Below, piece after piece: positions 44,750 to 54,351 of a stretch of 64,000 nt of DNA. The notes under the pieces are model-generated. The model was not told the DNA's origin. It saw nothing but the letters and a program-made list of their open reading frames with translations, and searched no databases. The position numbers and the translations under genes are program-made. This DNA is from an uncultured Tessaracoccus sp. Its GTDB lineage: Bacteria; Actinomycetota; Actinomycetes; Propionibacteriales; Propionibacteriaceae. How positions within the stretch are numbered: position 1 is the stretch's first letter; each line of letters opens with the position of its first letter. The DNA is taken from NCBI RefSeq assembly GCF_947286155.1, contig NZ_CAMYPD010000007.1:1-64000 (forward strand), written 5' to 3'.

Positions 44750-45520
44750 ATGTTGGAAGAGCTCTTCTCGTTGCAGGGCAAGCGAGCCCTCATCACCGGC
44801 TCGGCTCGTGGCATCGGCCGGGCAGTTGCCGAGGTCCTTGGCAAGGCCGGGGCAGACCTCGTCTTGTTCGACATCCAAGGTGATGCCGTACAGGCCACTG
44901 CAAAGGAATTGACAGCAAGCACGGGCAAGGACGTCGTCGCTCGTGAGGTCGACGTGACCGACCCTGCAGCCGTGACCGCCGCACTCGACTCCGTGTGGGA
45001 GGACGATCGCCCCATCACCCTGCTGCACAACAACGCCGGTATCGTCCTGCAGAAGCCGGTGATCGATCTCGAGCCCGAGGAGTGGCGGCGTGTCATCGAC
45101 GTCAACCTCCACGGTGTGTTCAACGTCGCCCAAGCCTTCGGCCGCAAGTTGATCAAGGGCAGACTCAAGGGGTCGATCGTCAACACGGGTTCCATGTCCG
45201 CGATCATCGTCAACTACCCGCAGCTGCAGGCCTCATACAACACGTCCAAGGCCGGTGTCGTGCACCTGACCAAGAGCCTCGCCTACGAGTGGGCCGAATA
45301 CGGCATCCGGGTGAACTGCATCAGCCCCGGCTACATCTTCACCGAGCTCACGTCGTTCGTCCGTGAGGATTGGCGCGACAAGTGGGCGGATTGGACGCCG
45401 ATGAAGCGTCTGGGACGTCCCGAGGAACTCGCCAGTGGCGTCCTTTACCTGCTCTCCGACTCCGCCAGCTTCACCACGGGCGCTGAGCTCGTGATCGACG
45501 GTGGCTTCACCATCGTCTGA
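44750..45520 (+). CDS. Short-chain dehydrogenase/reductase, polyol/sugar-acid type
   Basis: A 256-residue SDR with GSARGIGR, HNNAG, catalytic NTGSMSAI and SYNTSKAG motifs, and C-terminal GAELVIDGGFT. It closely resembles the SDR at 32981 in motif context (MSAIIVNYPQLQASYNTSK against MSGIIVNRPQWQPAYNASK), so the two are probably paralogues. It likely oxidises a sugar alcohol or reduces a keto sugar acid before or after the kinase step. AAGGA lies upstream. The gene is 58 bases after the kinase. Confidence 0.9.
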   Translation: MLEELFSLQGKRALITGSARGIGRAVAEVLGKAGADLVLFDIQGDAVQATAKELTASTGKDVVAREVDVTDPAAVTAALDSVWEDDRPITLLHNNAGIVLQKPVIDLEPEEWRRVIDVNLHGVFNVAQAFGRKLIKGRLKGSIVNTGSMSAIIVNYPQLQASYNTSKAGVVHLTKSLAYEWAEYGIRVNCISPGYIFTELTSFVREDWRDKWADWTPMKRLGRPEELASGVLYLLSDSASFTTGAELVIDGGFTIV

Positions 45521-45688
45521 CCCAAGATTCAGCCGAGCCAGCCAGTGCTGGTCCCGGCAAAGAACAACCGCGGTGGCTGCCGGCCACCGCCACATATGGG
45601 GATCGGCACCGATGCCGCTCCCGACCAACGATCCACTGACCCGTACCCGCATGGAGTGGCTACGGCCGACAAATGACAAGGAAGCACA

Positions 45689-46762
45689 ATGTCAATCAAG
45701 TCAAAGGCACTCAAGGTCATCACTCTGACCGCGGTCAGCGCCATCGCTCTCACCGGTTGCGGCGACGGAGGCGACAAGGCCGGTGGCGACAAGGCCGGCG
45801 AGAAGATCTCCGTCGGCTTCGCGCTCAAGGTCCAGGACTCCCCGTACTTCATCTCGCTCGCAGAGAACGTGACCAAGTTCTCGGAGGCGAACGGCTGGGA
45901 GCTCACGATTCTCGACGCCAACGGCGATACCGCCAAGGAAGCCGAGAATATGGAGACCTTCATCGCCCAGGGCAAGGACCTTATCTTCGTCGACTCGGTC
46001 GAGCCCGACGCCATCGTGCCCAGCATCAACAAGGCTCATGAAGCCGGCATCCCGGTCATCAACCTCGACTCCGGTGTGGGCGAGGAAGCTCAGGACATCA
46101 CCACCGTGTACTCCGACAACAAGGGGAACGGCCGTCTCGTCGGGCTCGCCTACGCGAAGCACGTCGGTGACAAGCAGATCAAGTCCGTGATCCTCAGCGG
46201 CATGCAGGGCAACGTCGCTGGCCTCGAGCGTCGTACCGGCCTCTTCGCCGGCATCATCGAGGGCAAGACCGGCCTGAGCGCCGAGGAGGCCTGGAAGAAG
46301 GCTGAGGAGTTCGAGCAGGAGCTCACCTCGAAGGGCAAGGCCTCCAACGCCGACGCGAAGTTCAGCGTCGTCGGTCAGGGCTGGGGCTCGTGGACCGAGG
46401 CCGACGGCCTGGCCGCTGCCGAGGACCTCATCACCGCGAACCCCGATTTGACCGCCGTGCTCGGTGAGAACGATCAGATGCTGTTCGGCGCCATGACTGC
46501 GCTTGCGAACTCCGGTCTCGACAAGGTCGAACTCGTCGCCGCTGCCGATGGTGCCCACCGTGCCATGGACCTCATCAAGGAGGACAAGTACTTCGGCACC
46601 GGCCTGAACAGCCCGTCGCTCGTCGCTGAGAAGGGCGTCGAGATCGCCAAGGAGATCCTGGTCGATGGCAAGGACCCGGAGAGCTACGACCGGATCACGC
46701 TGACCGAGCCCGTTGCCGTCGTGAAGGACAACGTCGACAAGTACTACGAGTTCGGCTTCTGA
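45689..46762 (+). CDS. Sugar ABC transporter binding lipoprotein (RbsB-like), intact
   Basis: A 357-residue lipoprotein with lipobox IALTGC and a short Gly/Asp/Lys linker. The mature part is a periplasmic-binding-protein type I fold: GFALKVQDSPYFISLAEN, NGDTAKEAENMETFIAQGKDLIFVDSVEPDA and VLGENDQMLFGAMTAL. It binds a monosaccharide or polyol at the cell surface. Unlike the copy at 33829 its frame is intact. A hairpin (46769-46802) follows before the ATPase gene. Confidence 0.93.
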   Translation: MSIKSKALKVITLTAVSAIALTGCGDGGDKAGGDKAGEKISVGFALKVQDSPYFISLAENVTKFSEANGWELTILDANGDTAKEAENMETFIAQGKDLIFVDSVEPDAIVPSINKAHEAGIPVINLDSGVGEEAQDITTVYSDNKGNGRLVGLAYAKHVGDKQIKSVILSGMQGNVAGLERRTGLFAGIIEGKTGLSAEEAWKKAEEFEQELTSKGKASNADAKFSVVGQGWGSWTEADGLAAAEDLITANPDLTAVLGENDQMLFGAMTALANSGLDKVELVAAADGAHRAMDLIKEDKYFGTGLNSPSLVAEKGVEIAKEILVDGKDPESYDRITLTEPVAVVKDNVDKYYEFGF

Positions 46763-46768
46763 CCGCGC

Positions 46769-46802
46769 GGGTGGGCCCGCCACTGAGTGACGGGCCCACC
46801 CC
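46769..46802 (+). terminator. Stem-loop after the binding-protein gene
   Basis: GGGTGGGCCCG / CGGGCCCACCC pair perfectly around a loop of about ten bases, six bases after the stop codon. No T-run; probably stabilises or partly terminates the message. Confidence 0.65.
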
Positions 46803-46843
46803 ACATTCCCCCCAGAGCAACCACGAAGTGAAGTGAGGTCAAC

Positions 46844-48328
46844 GTGACCGAGGACTCGATCATCCAGATGCGCAACATCTCCAAGCGATTTGGCGGTGTG
46901 CATGCGCTCAAGGACGTGTCACTCGACGTGCGTCGCGGCGAGGTCCACGCACTCATCGGCGAGAACGGCGCTGGCAAGTCCACGCTCATGAAGATCCTCG
47001 CGGGCGCTTACATGAAGGATTCGGGAACGATCACCATCGACGGTGAGCAGGTCGAGCCCAGCTCGCCTCGCGATATCCTCGATCGTGGCGTCTCCGTGAT
47101 CTACCAGGAGTTCATGCTCGCTCCAGATCTCACCGTCGCCGAGAACATCTTCATCGACACGCTGGGCTCGAAGAAGAGCATCTTCATCAACTGGCGGGAA
47201 CTCAACCGTCAGGCAGCCGAGCAGCTCGAGCGGCTCGGTTTCGGGCAGATCCGCCCCACCACCACCGTCCGTGATCTCAGCGTCGGCTACCAGCAGATCG
47301 TCGAGATCTCCAAGTCCATCGCCCGCAACTCCAAGATCATCGTCTTCGACGAGCCCACGGCCGTGCTGACGCACAACGAGACCCAGGTGCTCCTCGAACT
47401 CATCAGGAAGCTGCGCGACGAGGGCGTCACCATCCTCTACATCTCGCACCGTCTCGAGGAGCTGTTCGCGATCGCGGACCGCATCACCGTCCTCAAGGAC
47501 GGTGCCTACGTCGACACCGTCAACGTCGACGACATCACGCAAGCCCAACTCGTGAAACTGATGGTTGGGCGCGACATCATGCAGATGTTCCCCGAACGGC
47601 ATGCGGAGATCGGCGATGAACTGCTCAAGGTTGAAGGTCTGTGCGCTGGTGATCGCATCCACGACGTAAGCTTCAACGTGCGACGCGGGGAAGTCGTCGG
47701 CTTCAGCGGCCTCGTCGGTTCCGGCCGCACGGAGACGATGCGCGCCCTGTTCGGCGCGGATAGGCGTACCGGCGGCACCGTGATCTGGAAGGGCAAGGAA
47801 ATCGCGCCCAAGAACCCCCGCGCAGCCATCCGAATGGGCATCGGCCTCTTGCCGGAGGATCGGAAGTCCCAAGGGCTGGTGCTGCCCGAACCCATCCGTA
47901 TCAACTCGACGCTGGTGTCGCAGGTGGGCGATGGGTTCATCAATGCCAAGAAGGAGCGGGCGTTCGTCACCGAACTGCTCGACAGCCTGACCACCAAGTA
48001 CGGCAAGGTCGACGACCCGGTCAACAGCCTCAGCGGTGGCAACCAGCAGAAGGTCTCCCTCGCCAAGTGGCTCGCTGTCGACACCGAGCTCATCATCCTC
48101 GACGAGCCCACCCGCGGCGTTGACGTCGGGGCAAAGGTGGAGATCTATCGCCTCATCAACCAGCTGGCGGAGGCGGGCGTCGGGGTCATCGTGATCTCGT
48201 CGGAAATGATCGAGATCATCGGCATCTGCGATCGGACGATCGTCATGCGGGATGGCGCGATCGCCGGTGAAGTCGCGAAGGAAGACCTCACCGAAGACAA
48301 CCTCATCAAGCTTTCTATGGGTGTGTGA
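46844..48328 (+). CDS. Sugar ABC transporter dual ATPase (RbsA-like), intact
   Basis: A 494-residue protein with two ATPase domains: half 1 has GENGAGKST, VGYQQIVEISKS and IIVFDEPTAVL; half 2 has LVGSGRTE, LSGGNQQKVSLAKWL and LIILDEPTRGVDVG. All catalytic residues that are altered in the decayed copy at 36047 are normal here. The permease start overlaps or closely follows its stop. The start GTG lies seven bases after a GAGGT-type site. Confidence 0.95.
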   Translation: MTEDSIIQMRNISKRFGGVHALKDVSLDVRRGEVHALIGENGAGKSTLMKILAGAYMKDSGTITIDGEQVEPSSPRDILDRGVSVIYQEFMLAPDLTVAENIFIDTLGSKKSIFINWRELNRQAAEQLERLGFGQIRPTTTVRDLSVGYQQIVEISKSIARNSKIIVFDEPTAVLTHNETQVLLELIRKLRDEGVTILYISHRLEELFAIADRITVLKDGAYVDTVNVDDITQAQLVKLMVGRDIMQMFPERHAEIGDELLKVEGLCAGDRIHDVSFNVRRGEVVGFSGLVGSGRTETMRALFGADRRTGGTVIWKGKEIAPKNPRAAIRMGIGLLPEDRKSQGLVLPEPIRINSTLVSQVGDGFINAKKERAFVTELLDSLTTKYGKVDDPVNSLSGGNQQKVSLAKWLAVDTELIILDEPTRGVDVGAKVEIYRLINQLAEAGVGVIVISSEMIEIIGICDRTIVMRDGAIAGEVAKEDLTEDNLIKLSMGV

Positions 48329-48333
48329 TCCAC

Positions 48334-49299
48334 ATGGCTACAGAGTCTGCAGCACGGTCCTTCAACTGGAAGGGCGCGTTGATTCGCAACAACACGTTCA
48401 TCATCCTCCTGATTTTGGTGATCGTGAGCGCATTCCTTTCGGACAACTTCCTGACCGCGATGAACTTCCGCAACATCCTGTTGCAGCAGGCAGGCCCCAT
48501 CATGGTGGCCCTCGGTCTGCTGTTCGTCATCCTCACTGGCGGCATCGACCTCTCGGTCGGGTCCGTGATGGCGGTCGGTGCGACGGTGTCCGCCACCATG
48601 ATCATGGAGTTCGGGATGCACTATTCGGTGTCCATCCTCGTGACGCTCTTCATCGGTCTGGCTTTCGGCGTCATGTCCGGTGTGTTCGTGGCCTATTTCG
48701 GGATCCAAGGCTTCGTCGCGACGTTGGCGACCATGACCATCGCGAGAGGCGTGGCCTTCGTCATCACCAACGGCCGGCCGATCAAGGTGACGTCCGGGAC
48801 CCTGAGCGAGCTCGTCTCGGCACACCTCTTCTACCCGATCATCTGGATCACCCTCATCGTGATCGTCCTGCTCATGATCGTCCATCGCTTCACCGGCTAT
48901 GGCCGCAAGGTCATCGCCATCGGCAGCAACGAGACCGCTCTCCAGCTCGCTGGCGTGCCCACGAAGCGCTACGTCTTGTCGACGTACGCCCTCTCCGGTG
49001 TGCTCGCGGCCATGGCCGGCGTCTACGTCGCAGCCCGGTCGTCGACGGGTAGCGCGACGGTGGGTCTCGGACAGGAGCTCGACGCCATCGCCGCCGTCGT
49101 CATCGGTGGAGCGAGCCTTGCCGGTGGTCGTGGCTTCGTCATGAACACCGTCGCCGGCGCGCTCATCCTCGGCCTCATCGGCAACATCATGAACCTCATG
49201 GCGGTGCCCTCGTACCCTCAGGACATCATCAAGGGCGTCATCATCATCGCCGCCGTGCTTCTCCAGGTCATGACCAGCAAGCAAGAACGAACCGTCTAG
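48334..49299 (+). CDS. Sugar ABC transporter permease (RbsC-like), intact
   Basis: A 321-residue permease with eight to ten helices. Signatures include LLFVILTGGIDLSVGSVMAVG, the GRKVIAIGSNETALQLAGV cytoplasmic loop and VVIGGASLAGGRGFVMNTVAGALI. ATG at 48334 is chosen; GTG at 48325 overlapping the ATPase stop is an alternative. It completes the single-permease (homodimer) importer with the two preceding genes, whereas the decayed set had two different permeases. Confidence 0.93.
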   Translation: MATESAARSFNWKGALIRNNTFIILLILVIVSAFLSDNFLTAMNFRNILLQQAGPIMVALGLLFVILTGGIDLSVGSVMAVGATVSATMIMEFGMHYSVSILVTLFIGLAFGVMSGVFVAYFGIQGFVATLATMTIARGVAFVITNGRPIKVTSGTLSELVSAHLFYPIIWITLIVIVLLMIVHRFTGYGRKVIAIGSNETALQLAGVPTKRYVLSTYALSGVLAAMAGVYVAARSSTGSATVGLGQELDAIAAVVIGGASLAGGRGFVMNTVAGALILGLIGNIMNLMAVPSYPQDIIKGVIIIAAVLLQVMTSKQERTV

Positions 49300-49325
49300 A
49301 CCGCCCACATCCAACAGGAGCAGCA

Positions 49326-50369
49326 ATGAGTCGCACCATGCAGTCACTCGTCGTCCAACCCGACGGCACTCTCGAACTCTGGGATGTCGACGTGCCCAAG
49401 CCGCAGCCTTGGCAGGCACTCGTGCAGATCATCAGCGGTGGTGTCTGCGGCACGGACAACACGTTGGTCCACCAGTGCTTCAAGGGCGTTGACCCCGACC
49501 AGTATCCGTTGGTGATCGGACATGAGTCCGTCGGCCGCGTCGTCGAGGTCGGCGATCAAGTGGTGTCCTACCAGGTGGGCGACGTCGTCATGCTGCCCGT
49601 CGTTGGCGAGCCGGTGGCCAACGACCAAGTACTCGGGTCAGCGTGGGGCGCCTTCAGTGAGTACGGGCTCGTCGACGACGCTGCCGTGCCGGGCGCTGCC
49701 GAGGTGGCGCCGGCGCAGTCCATCGTGCCCGCGGACATCGACCCGGTGCTCGCTCCGGTGATGGTCACCCTCCGTGAGGTGCTGAGCAGCATCCAGGTCA
49801 GTGGCCTGCCACTCGACGCACCGCTGTGTGTGTACGGCTCGGGGCCGGTCGCCATGACCTTCACCAAGTTGCTGAAGCTGTTGGGTGCCGAGGACGTCAC
49901 CGTCGTCGTGCGGAGCCAAGCCAAGGCGGAGCTGATGAGCAGCTTCGGTGCCGATCGCTGCATCGACACGTCCGTCGAGGATCTCGCGGAGGCCATCCGT
50001 ACTGCTACTCCCGATGGGCTGGGTGGTGTGGTCGACGCCGTGGGCAAGCCGGAGATCATCAACGAGGCCCTCGGCCTGATCCGTGACCGCGGTGTCGTCT
50101 TCGCCTACGGGGTGCCCAAGAGCAACGCCATGCAGCTCGACTGGAGTGCCGCCCCCTACAACTGGACCCTCAAGTTCCAGCAGATGCCCCGCAAGGACGA
50201 AGAAGGTGCCTGCCACGAACAGGTCATCCAGTGGATCCGCGAGGGGCGCCTGCAGCTCGAGGACTTCGTTTCTGCGGTGGTGCCGATCGCCGACGCCCCC
50301 ACCTACCTCCAGCAGCAGTACCTGACCGGAGGCACCCAGAAGAAGATCATTTTCAAGTTCGAGCACTGA
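49326..50369 (+). CDS. Zinc-type alcohol/sugar dehydrogenase (MDR) lacking the structural zinc site
   Basis: A 347-residue medium-chain dehydrogenase. Catalytic zinc ligands are in GGVCGTDN and IGHES; the nucleotide site reads VYGSGPVAMTF. The four-cysteine structural zinc loop is absent; the corresponding region reads PVVGEPVANDQ. AGGAG supports the start. Substrate is unknown; threitol-, sorbitol- or galactitol-type alcohols are typical. It directly follows the intact transporter at 26 bases and is probably co-transcribed. Confidence 0.85.
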   Translation: MSRTMQSLVVQPDGTLELWDVDVPKPQPWQALVQIISGGVCGTDNTLVHQCFKGVDPDQYPLVIGHESVGRVVEVGDQVVSYQVGDVVMLPVVGEPVANDQVLGSAWGAFSEYGLVDDAAVPGAAEVAPAQSIVPADIDPVLAPVMVTLREVLSSIQVSGLPLDAPLCVYGSGPVAMTFTKLLKLLGAEDVTVVVRSQAKAELMSSFGADRCIDTSVEDLAEAIRTATPDGLGGVVDAVGKPEIINEALGLIRDRGVVFAYGVPKSNAMQLDWSAAPYNWTLKFQQMPRKDEEGACHEQVIQWIREGRLQLEDFVSAVVPIADAPTYLQQQYLTGGTQKKIIFKFEH

Positions 50370-50382
50370 AAGGACTCAGCAC

Positions 50383-51423
50383 ATGACCATGCGTCAGATG
50401 ATCATGCCCGAGCCGGGCAAGGTTGAATTCCGCGAGGCGGAGATCCCATCCGTGGGCCCCGGAGAGGTCAAGCTCCGCATTCGTGCCCTGGGCATCTGCG
50501 GCTCGGACATCCACGTCTTCCACGGCACCCACCCGTACACGGGCTACCCCGTGGTTCAAGGCCACGAGGTCTGCGGCGACATCGTCGAGGTGGCCCCCGA
50601 CGTGCGCGGGCCCAAGGTGGGCGACCGTGTGGTCGTCCAGCCCCAGGTTGCGTGCGGCACGTGTGAGCAGTGCGTGGCAGGGCTCTATCACATCTGTGAT
50701 GAGCTTAAGGTGATGGGTTTCCAGACCGTTGGTCTCGGCAGCGATTTCTACGTGCTCCCCGCCCAACGAGTCACTGTCGTGCCCGAAGGCACCGACAGAT
50801 TCGAGGCAGCAGCACTGGAGCCGCTCGCAGTCGCCGTGCATGCCGTTGACCGTGTCCTGACGGTGGAAGGCAAGGCAGTGTTGGTGATCGGTGGCGGACC
50901 TGTGGGCAATCTCACAGCCCAGGTCGCCCGAGCTATGGGCGCGAGCAAAGTCATTCTTAGCGAGCTGAGCCCCTATCGTCGTGATAAGGCGGCGGAATGC
51001 GACATCGCTCTCGTTGGTGATGGTTCGGCGCCAGCCACCCCGGATCAGGTGCGTGACGCCTTTGGCGGAGTACTCGCAGACATCGTGTTCGAATGTGTGG
51101 GAGCCATGCCCACCGTCGCAGGAACTCTCGATCTGGTGCGCAAGGGCGGCACGGTCGTCGTTGTCGGAGTCGTGGGAGAACTGGTGCCCATGAACATGGG
51201 CTTTGTCCAAGACCACGAACTGACGATCTTCGGCAGCGCCATGTATCAGGACCAAGATTTCGTTGCCGCATCGAAGCTGGTGGCTGAGGGAAAGGTCAAC
51301 CTCAAGGTCCTGGTGTCGCGGGTAGTGCCGTTCGAGCAGTATCCCGATGCCTACCGCATCGCAGATACCGAGCGGAACAGCCTCATGAAGGTCTACGTCG
51401 ATTTAGGCGATGCCGAGCGCTGA
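50383..51423 (+). CDS. Zinc-type alcohol/sugar dehydrogenase (MDR), threonine-dehydrogenase-like
   Basis: A 346-residue MDR enzyme with both zinc sites: catalytic LGICGSDIHVFHG and GHEVCG, structural CGTCEQCVAGLYHIC. The cofactor site is VIGGGPVGNLTAQVA. It is in the same unit as the preceding dehydrogenase, 13 bases downstream. Like its neighbours it probably oxidises a polyol or sugar acid to a keto compound. The start follows AAAGGA about ten bases upstream. Confidence 0.9.
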   Translation: MTMRQMIMPEPGKVEFREAEIPSVGPGEVKLRIRALGICGSDIHVFHGTHPYTGYPVVQGHEVCGDIVEVAPDVRGPKVGDRVVVQPQVACGTCEQCVAGLYHICDELKVMGFQTVGLGSDFYVLPAQRVTVVPEGTDRFEAAALEPLAVAVHAVDRVLTVEGKAVLVIGGGPVGNLTAQVARAMGASKVILSELSPYRRDKAAECDIALVGDGSAPATPDQVRDAFGGVLADIVFECVGAMPTVAGTLDLVRKGGTVVVVGVVGELVPMNMGFVQDHELTIFGSAMYQDQDFVAASKLVAEGKVNLKVLVSRVVPFEQYPDAYRIADTERNSLMKVYVDLGDAER

Positions 51424-51510
51424 TCTGATTAACCCCGACCCCGCATATTCGCCCGCCACGGGAGCACGTGGTGCTGTCAAGTAGCCCCTCTTTCAGGACA
51501 AGGAACGCCA

Positions 51511-52455
51511 ATGAACCAAAGAATTCTCATCACGCCCAAGTCATTCACAAAGTACAAGGCCGTGCCAGTTCAGATGCTCGAAGACGCGGGATATGACATT
51601 GAATTCAATGAGACCGGCCACACCCTGAGCGCAGAGGAGCTCATCGAGCGGGCAAGCAATGGGGTTGTCGGGATCATCGTCGGAGTAGATCCCATCAGTC
51701 AGGCTGTTGTCGACGCCTGTGCGGACCTTCGCGCCGTGTCCAAGTACGGCGTGGGGATGGATAACATCGATCTTCCCGCATGCAAGGCCAAGGGAATCGC
51801 CGTCGACAATGCCCGTGGCACGAACAGCATCTCCGTGGCTGAATTGGCAGTAGGACTCATGTTCGAGGGTGCGCGACGTATGTCCGAGCATATCCGTGTC
51901 GTGCGGAACGGCGGGTGGGGACGCACGATGGGTGCCGAGCTGACCGGGAAACGGGTCGGGATTGTTGGCGGTGGACAGATTGGCCGAGCGGTGGCTGAGC
52001 GGTGTGTTGGGCTCGCGATGGACGTGCAAGTCTATGATCCGTTCTTGCCCGACGACGCATCGATCCGTGCCATCGGTGCCACTTGTACGGAAGACCTCGA
52101 CGCGCTATTTTCGGAGTCCGACGTCGTGAGCCTGCACCTGCCGGTGACCGACGAGACGCGACACCTCGTCAATGCCGAACGCTTAGCGACGATGAAGCCC
52201 ACTGCGATACTCATCAATACGGCGCGTGGCGAGCTTGTGGACGAGGACGCGCTGCACTGCGCGCTTCGGGAAGGCGCACTCGGGTTTGCCGGTCAGGACG
52301 TCTTCTCGCAGGAACCGCCATCGGCGGATCACCCGCTGCTGCAGTTGCCGAACTTCGTGTTGACGCCGCATTTGGGTGCCTTCACGGGTGAGGCCGTGGA
52401 GCGGATGGCGGTGACGTCGACCGAGAATCTGTTGAGAATGCTCCGTGAGCGTTGA
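51511..52455 (+). CDS. D-isomer-specific 2-hydroxyacid dehydrogenase
   Basis: A 314-residue NAD-dependent enzyme of the phosphoglycerate dehydrogenase-like family. The cofactor motif is VGIVGGGQIGRAVAE; catalytic residues are Arg in NTARGELVDE, Glu in SQEPP and His in LTPHLGAFT. The regulatory ACT domain of true SerA is absent, so a role with a sugar-derived 2-hydroxy or 2-keto acid is more likely than serine synthesis. AAGGA precedes the ATG. It is the last rightward gene of the cluster and faces a leftward dehydrogenase. Confidence 0.9.
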   Translation: MNQRILITPKSFTKYKAVPVQMLEDAGYDIEFNETGHTLSAEELIERASNGVVGIIVGVDPISQAVVDACADLRAVSKYGVGMDNIDLPACKAKGIAVDNARGTNSISVAELAVGLMFEGARRMSEHIRVVRNGGWGRTMGAELTGKRVGIVGGGQIGRAVAERCVGLAMDVQVYDPFLPDDASIRAIGATCTEDLDALFSESDVVSLHLPVTDETRHLVNAERLATMKPTAILINTARGELVDEDALHCALREGALGFAGQDVFSQEPPSADHPLLQLPNFVLTPHLGAFTGEAVERMAVTSTENLLRMLRER

Positions 52456-52527
52456 CTCACGGTGGTGGCGAAAAGTGAGGAGGAGGACGATCAGCCTCCC
52501 CCTCACAGCGTCTTTATACCGTCTGGC

Positions 52528-53559
52528 TCAGTCCTCCCAAACAATGGCCACCTTGCCTGCCTGGGCAGCATCTGCTGTCGCGTAGGCCTTGGCCGCTTCC
52601 GTGATCAGGAATCGCTCCGTGACGACTCGCTCGGGATGCAGCCCCCAGCGGTCCAACAGCTGCAGGAGCTCCATCATGTGGCCGGTGGACGTCACCCACG
52701 AGCCATAGACAGTGAGCTGCTTGTGGATCAACGCGTGGCTCACATCGAGGTCGTTTATGATGCTGCCCTCGCCGACGAGTGCGACGCGGCCCCACGCCCT
52801 GGTGGCATGGATCGTCGCAACCTGCCCGGCGCTGCTCCCCGAGCAGTCGATGCCGGCGTCGGCACCATCGGGCAGCAACTCGGCCAGTCGGGGTGATCCC
52901 GCCTCGATGGCAAAGTCGACCGCACCGAGCTGTTCGGCGAGTTCGCGACGGTCCGGGTTGAGGTCAACACCGACAATCCGCGCGGCGCCGAGCCTCTTGG
53001 CCAAGAGCCCTGCAGCCAGACCGACCGGGCCGAGACCAGTGATCAGCACATAGTCGCGGCCGCTGATGTCGATGCGACGGAGTGCCTCATAAGCAGTCCC
53101 GAAGCCGCAGGCGATGCAGGCACCGTCGACGAACGTCAGGCTATCGGGTAGGGTGAGGCAGTCGGCTTCGTCGGCGATGAGATAGTCGGAGTGGCCACCG
53201 TCACGCTGCCAGCCGTATGCTGCGCGCTTTGGGGAGAGACACGAGATCTGGTAGCCCTTGCGGCATTCGGCGCATTGGCCGCAGCCGCTGATGTGATAGA
53301 CCACCACACGGTCGCCCGGCTTGATCCGGTCGACGCCTTCGCCGACGGACTCGACACGGCCCGATGGCTCGTGGCCGCTGATGACGCCTTGGTATGCCTC
53401 TGGTCCTTCGCCGAGATGCTCTCGGTAGATCGCCCTGAGGTCGCTACCGCAAATGGTCGAAGCGCGCATGGCGATGCGAACCTGACCTGGGCCGGGGGTG
53501 GGGTCTGGAACTTCCTTGAGCTCAACTCGGCTTCCGCCGGGGAGATATGCTGCGAACAA
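52528..53559 (-). CDS. Zinc-type alcohol dehydrogenase (MDR), leftward
   Basis: A 343-residue MDR enzyme with catalytic zinc motif STICGSDLR and SGHEPSG and structural zinc cysteines in CGQCAECRKGYQISC. Cofactor region LITGLGPVGLAAGLLAKRLGA. The start is TTG at 53559, well supported by AAGGAGG about seven bases upstream. It is the only gene of the cluster on the minus strand. No GTAGTNNNACTAC site is seen in front of it, so it may be regulated separately. Confidence 0.9.
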   Translation of the reverse strand: MFAAYLPGGSRVELKEVPDPTPGPGQVRIAMRASTICGSDLRAIYREHLGEGPEAYQGVISGHEPSGRVESVGEGVDRIKPGDRVVVYHISGCGQCAECRKGYQISCLSPKRAAYGWQRDGGHSDYLIADEADCLTLPDSLTFVDGACIACGFGTAYEALRRIDISGRDYVLITGLGPVGLAAGLLAKRLGAARIVGVDLNPDRRELAEQLGAVDFAIEAGSPRLAELLPDGADAGIDCSGSSAGQVATIHATRAWGRVALVGEGSIINDLDVSHALIHKQLTVYGSWVTSTGHMMELLQLLDRWGLHPERVVTERFLITEAAKAYATADAAQAGKVAIVWED

Positions 53560-54351
53560 CCTTGTCCTCCTTGTAGGAACGTTACCTCATCTGAGAATAG
53601 CGCAGAGGGCACCAAATGGTGGGCGGGGAGTGCATAGAACGGAGCGTGTCACACGACGTCAGCGAAGAGGCGAGTGGCTCGGATTGGGCCATTTCGCTGT
53701 ACCTTCCGAGCCTCCTGGCCGTGCTGCCCGCATAGGTCGGGCAGTCAATCCATTCGTGCCCGGGTTGGCGCTGAGGCAGGCTCGGACATACTCTCGAATG
53801 CATGTGCGGAATCTTTGCACTGACTTAGGTCTCGTCCTGTCAAGCTTCAGCCGGCATCGGCGGCAAGCCAACAATGCCAGCGCCTCTACAAGCCCTTGTC
53901 CAGCCAGAGCTCGAGGGCTGTCTCATACTCGTATTCGCATAGGATCAGATACCTGTGCTCATGGTTGCTTGTGCTCATGGCTACCCTTTTTCGTTGTGGA
54001 GCTCGTCTAAGGCCTTCCCAGGGAGAGCGATCCAGGTACTACAGTCCGATCTGGACTCCGCGCTGTTTCCTCGTTTCACGTGAGTGCTCAATGGCTGCCC
54101 GTCTCGCTTACAACACATTGGCCGGCGTGGCATCTGCGAGCACTGTTCCAACCCATTTCAATGCGTGGCTCAAAGGAATCTTCAAATTTTGGGGTCATGA
54201 TCTCGGCAGGTACGGACAGGGCGAAACTCAGGGTCGTTGGAGGCGGCGACCATCATTTCCGTGGGTGCGTCGAAGTCTGCATGACACGAAGGTCGGTGCC
54301 CCCACATAGATATGGGGCCAGGAACGACAGTTGCCCCCCACACACGCTTCA
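53560..54351. other. About 790 bp without a convincing gene
   Basis: Several open frames of 70-170 codons cross this stretch on both strands but none has a ribosome site plus recognisable protein. A minus-strand frame at 53874-53659 reads CRRCRLKLDRTRPKSVQRFR, coding-like and Arg/Cys-rich, possibly a mobile-element scrap. It lies between the leftward dehydrogenase and the glycyl-tRNA synthetase end. Confidence 0.5.

Noticed and set aside
53498..54309. Two overlapping plus-strand frames of 137-170 codons after the MDR gene
   Set aside because: Atypical composition, no ribosome site, no recognisable motif.
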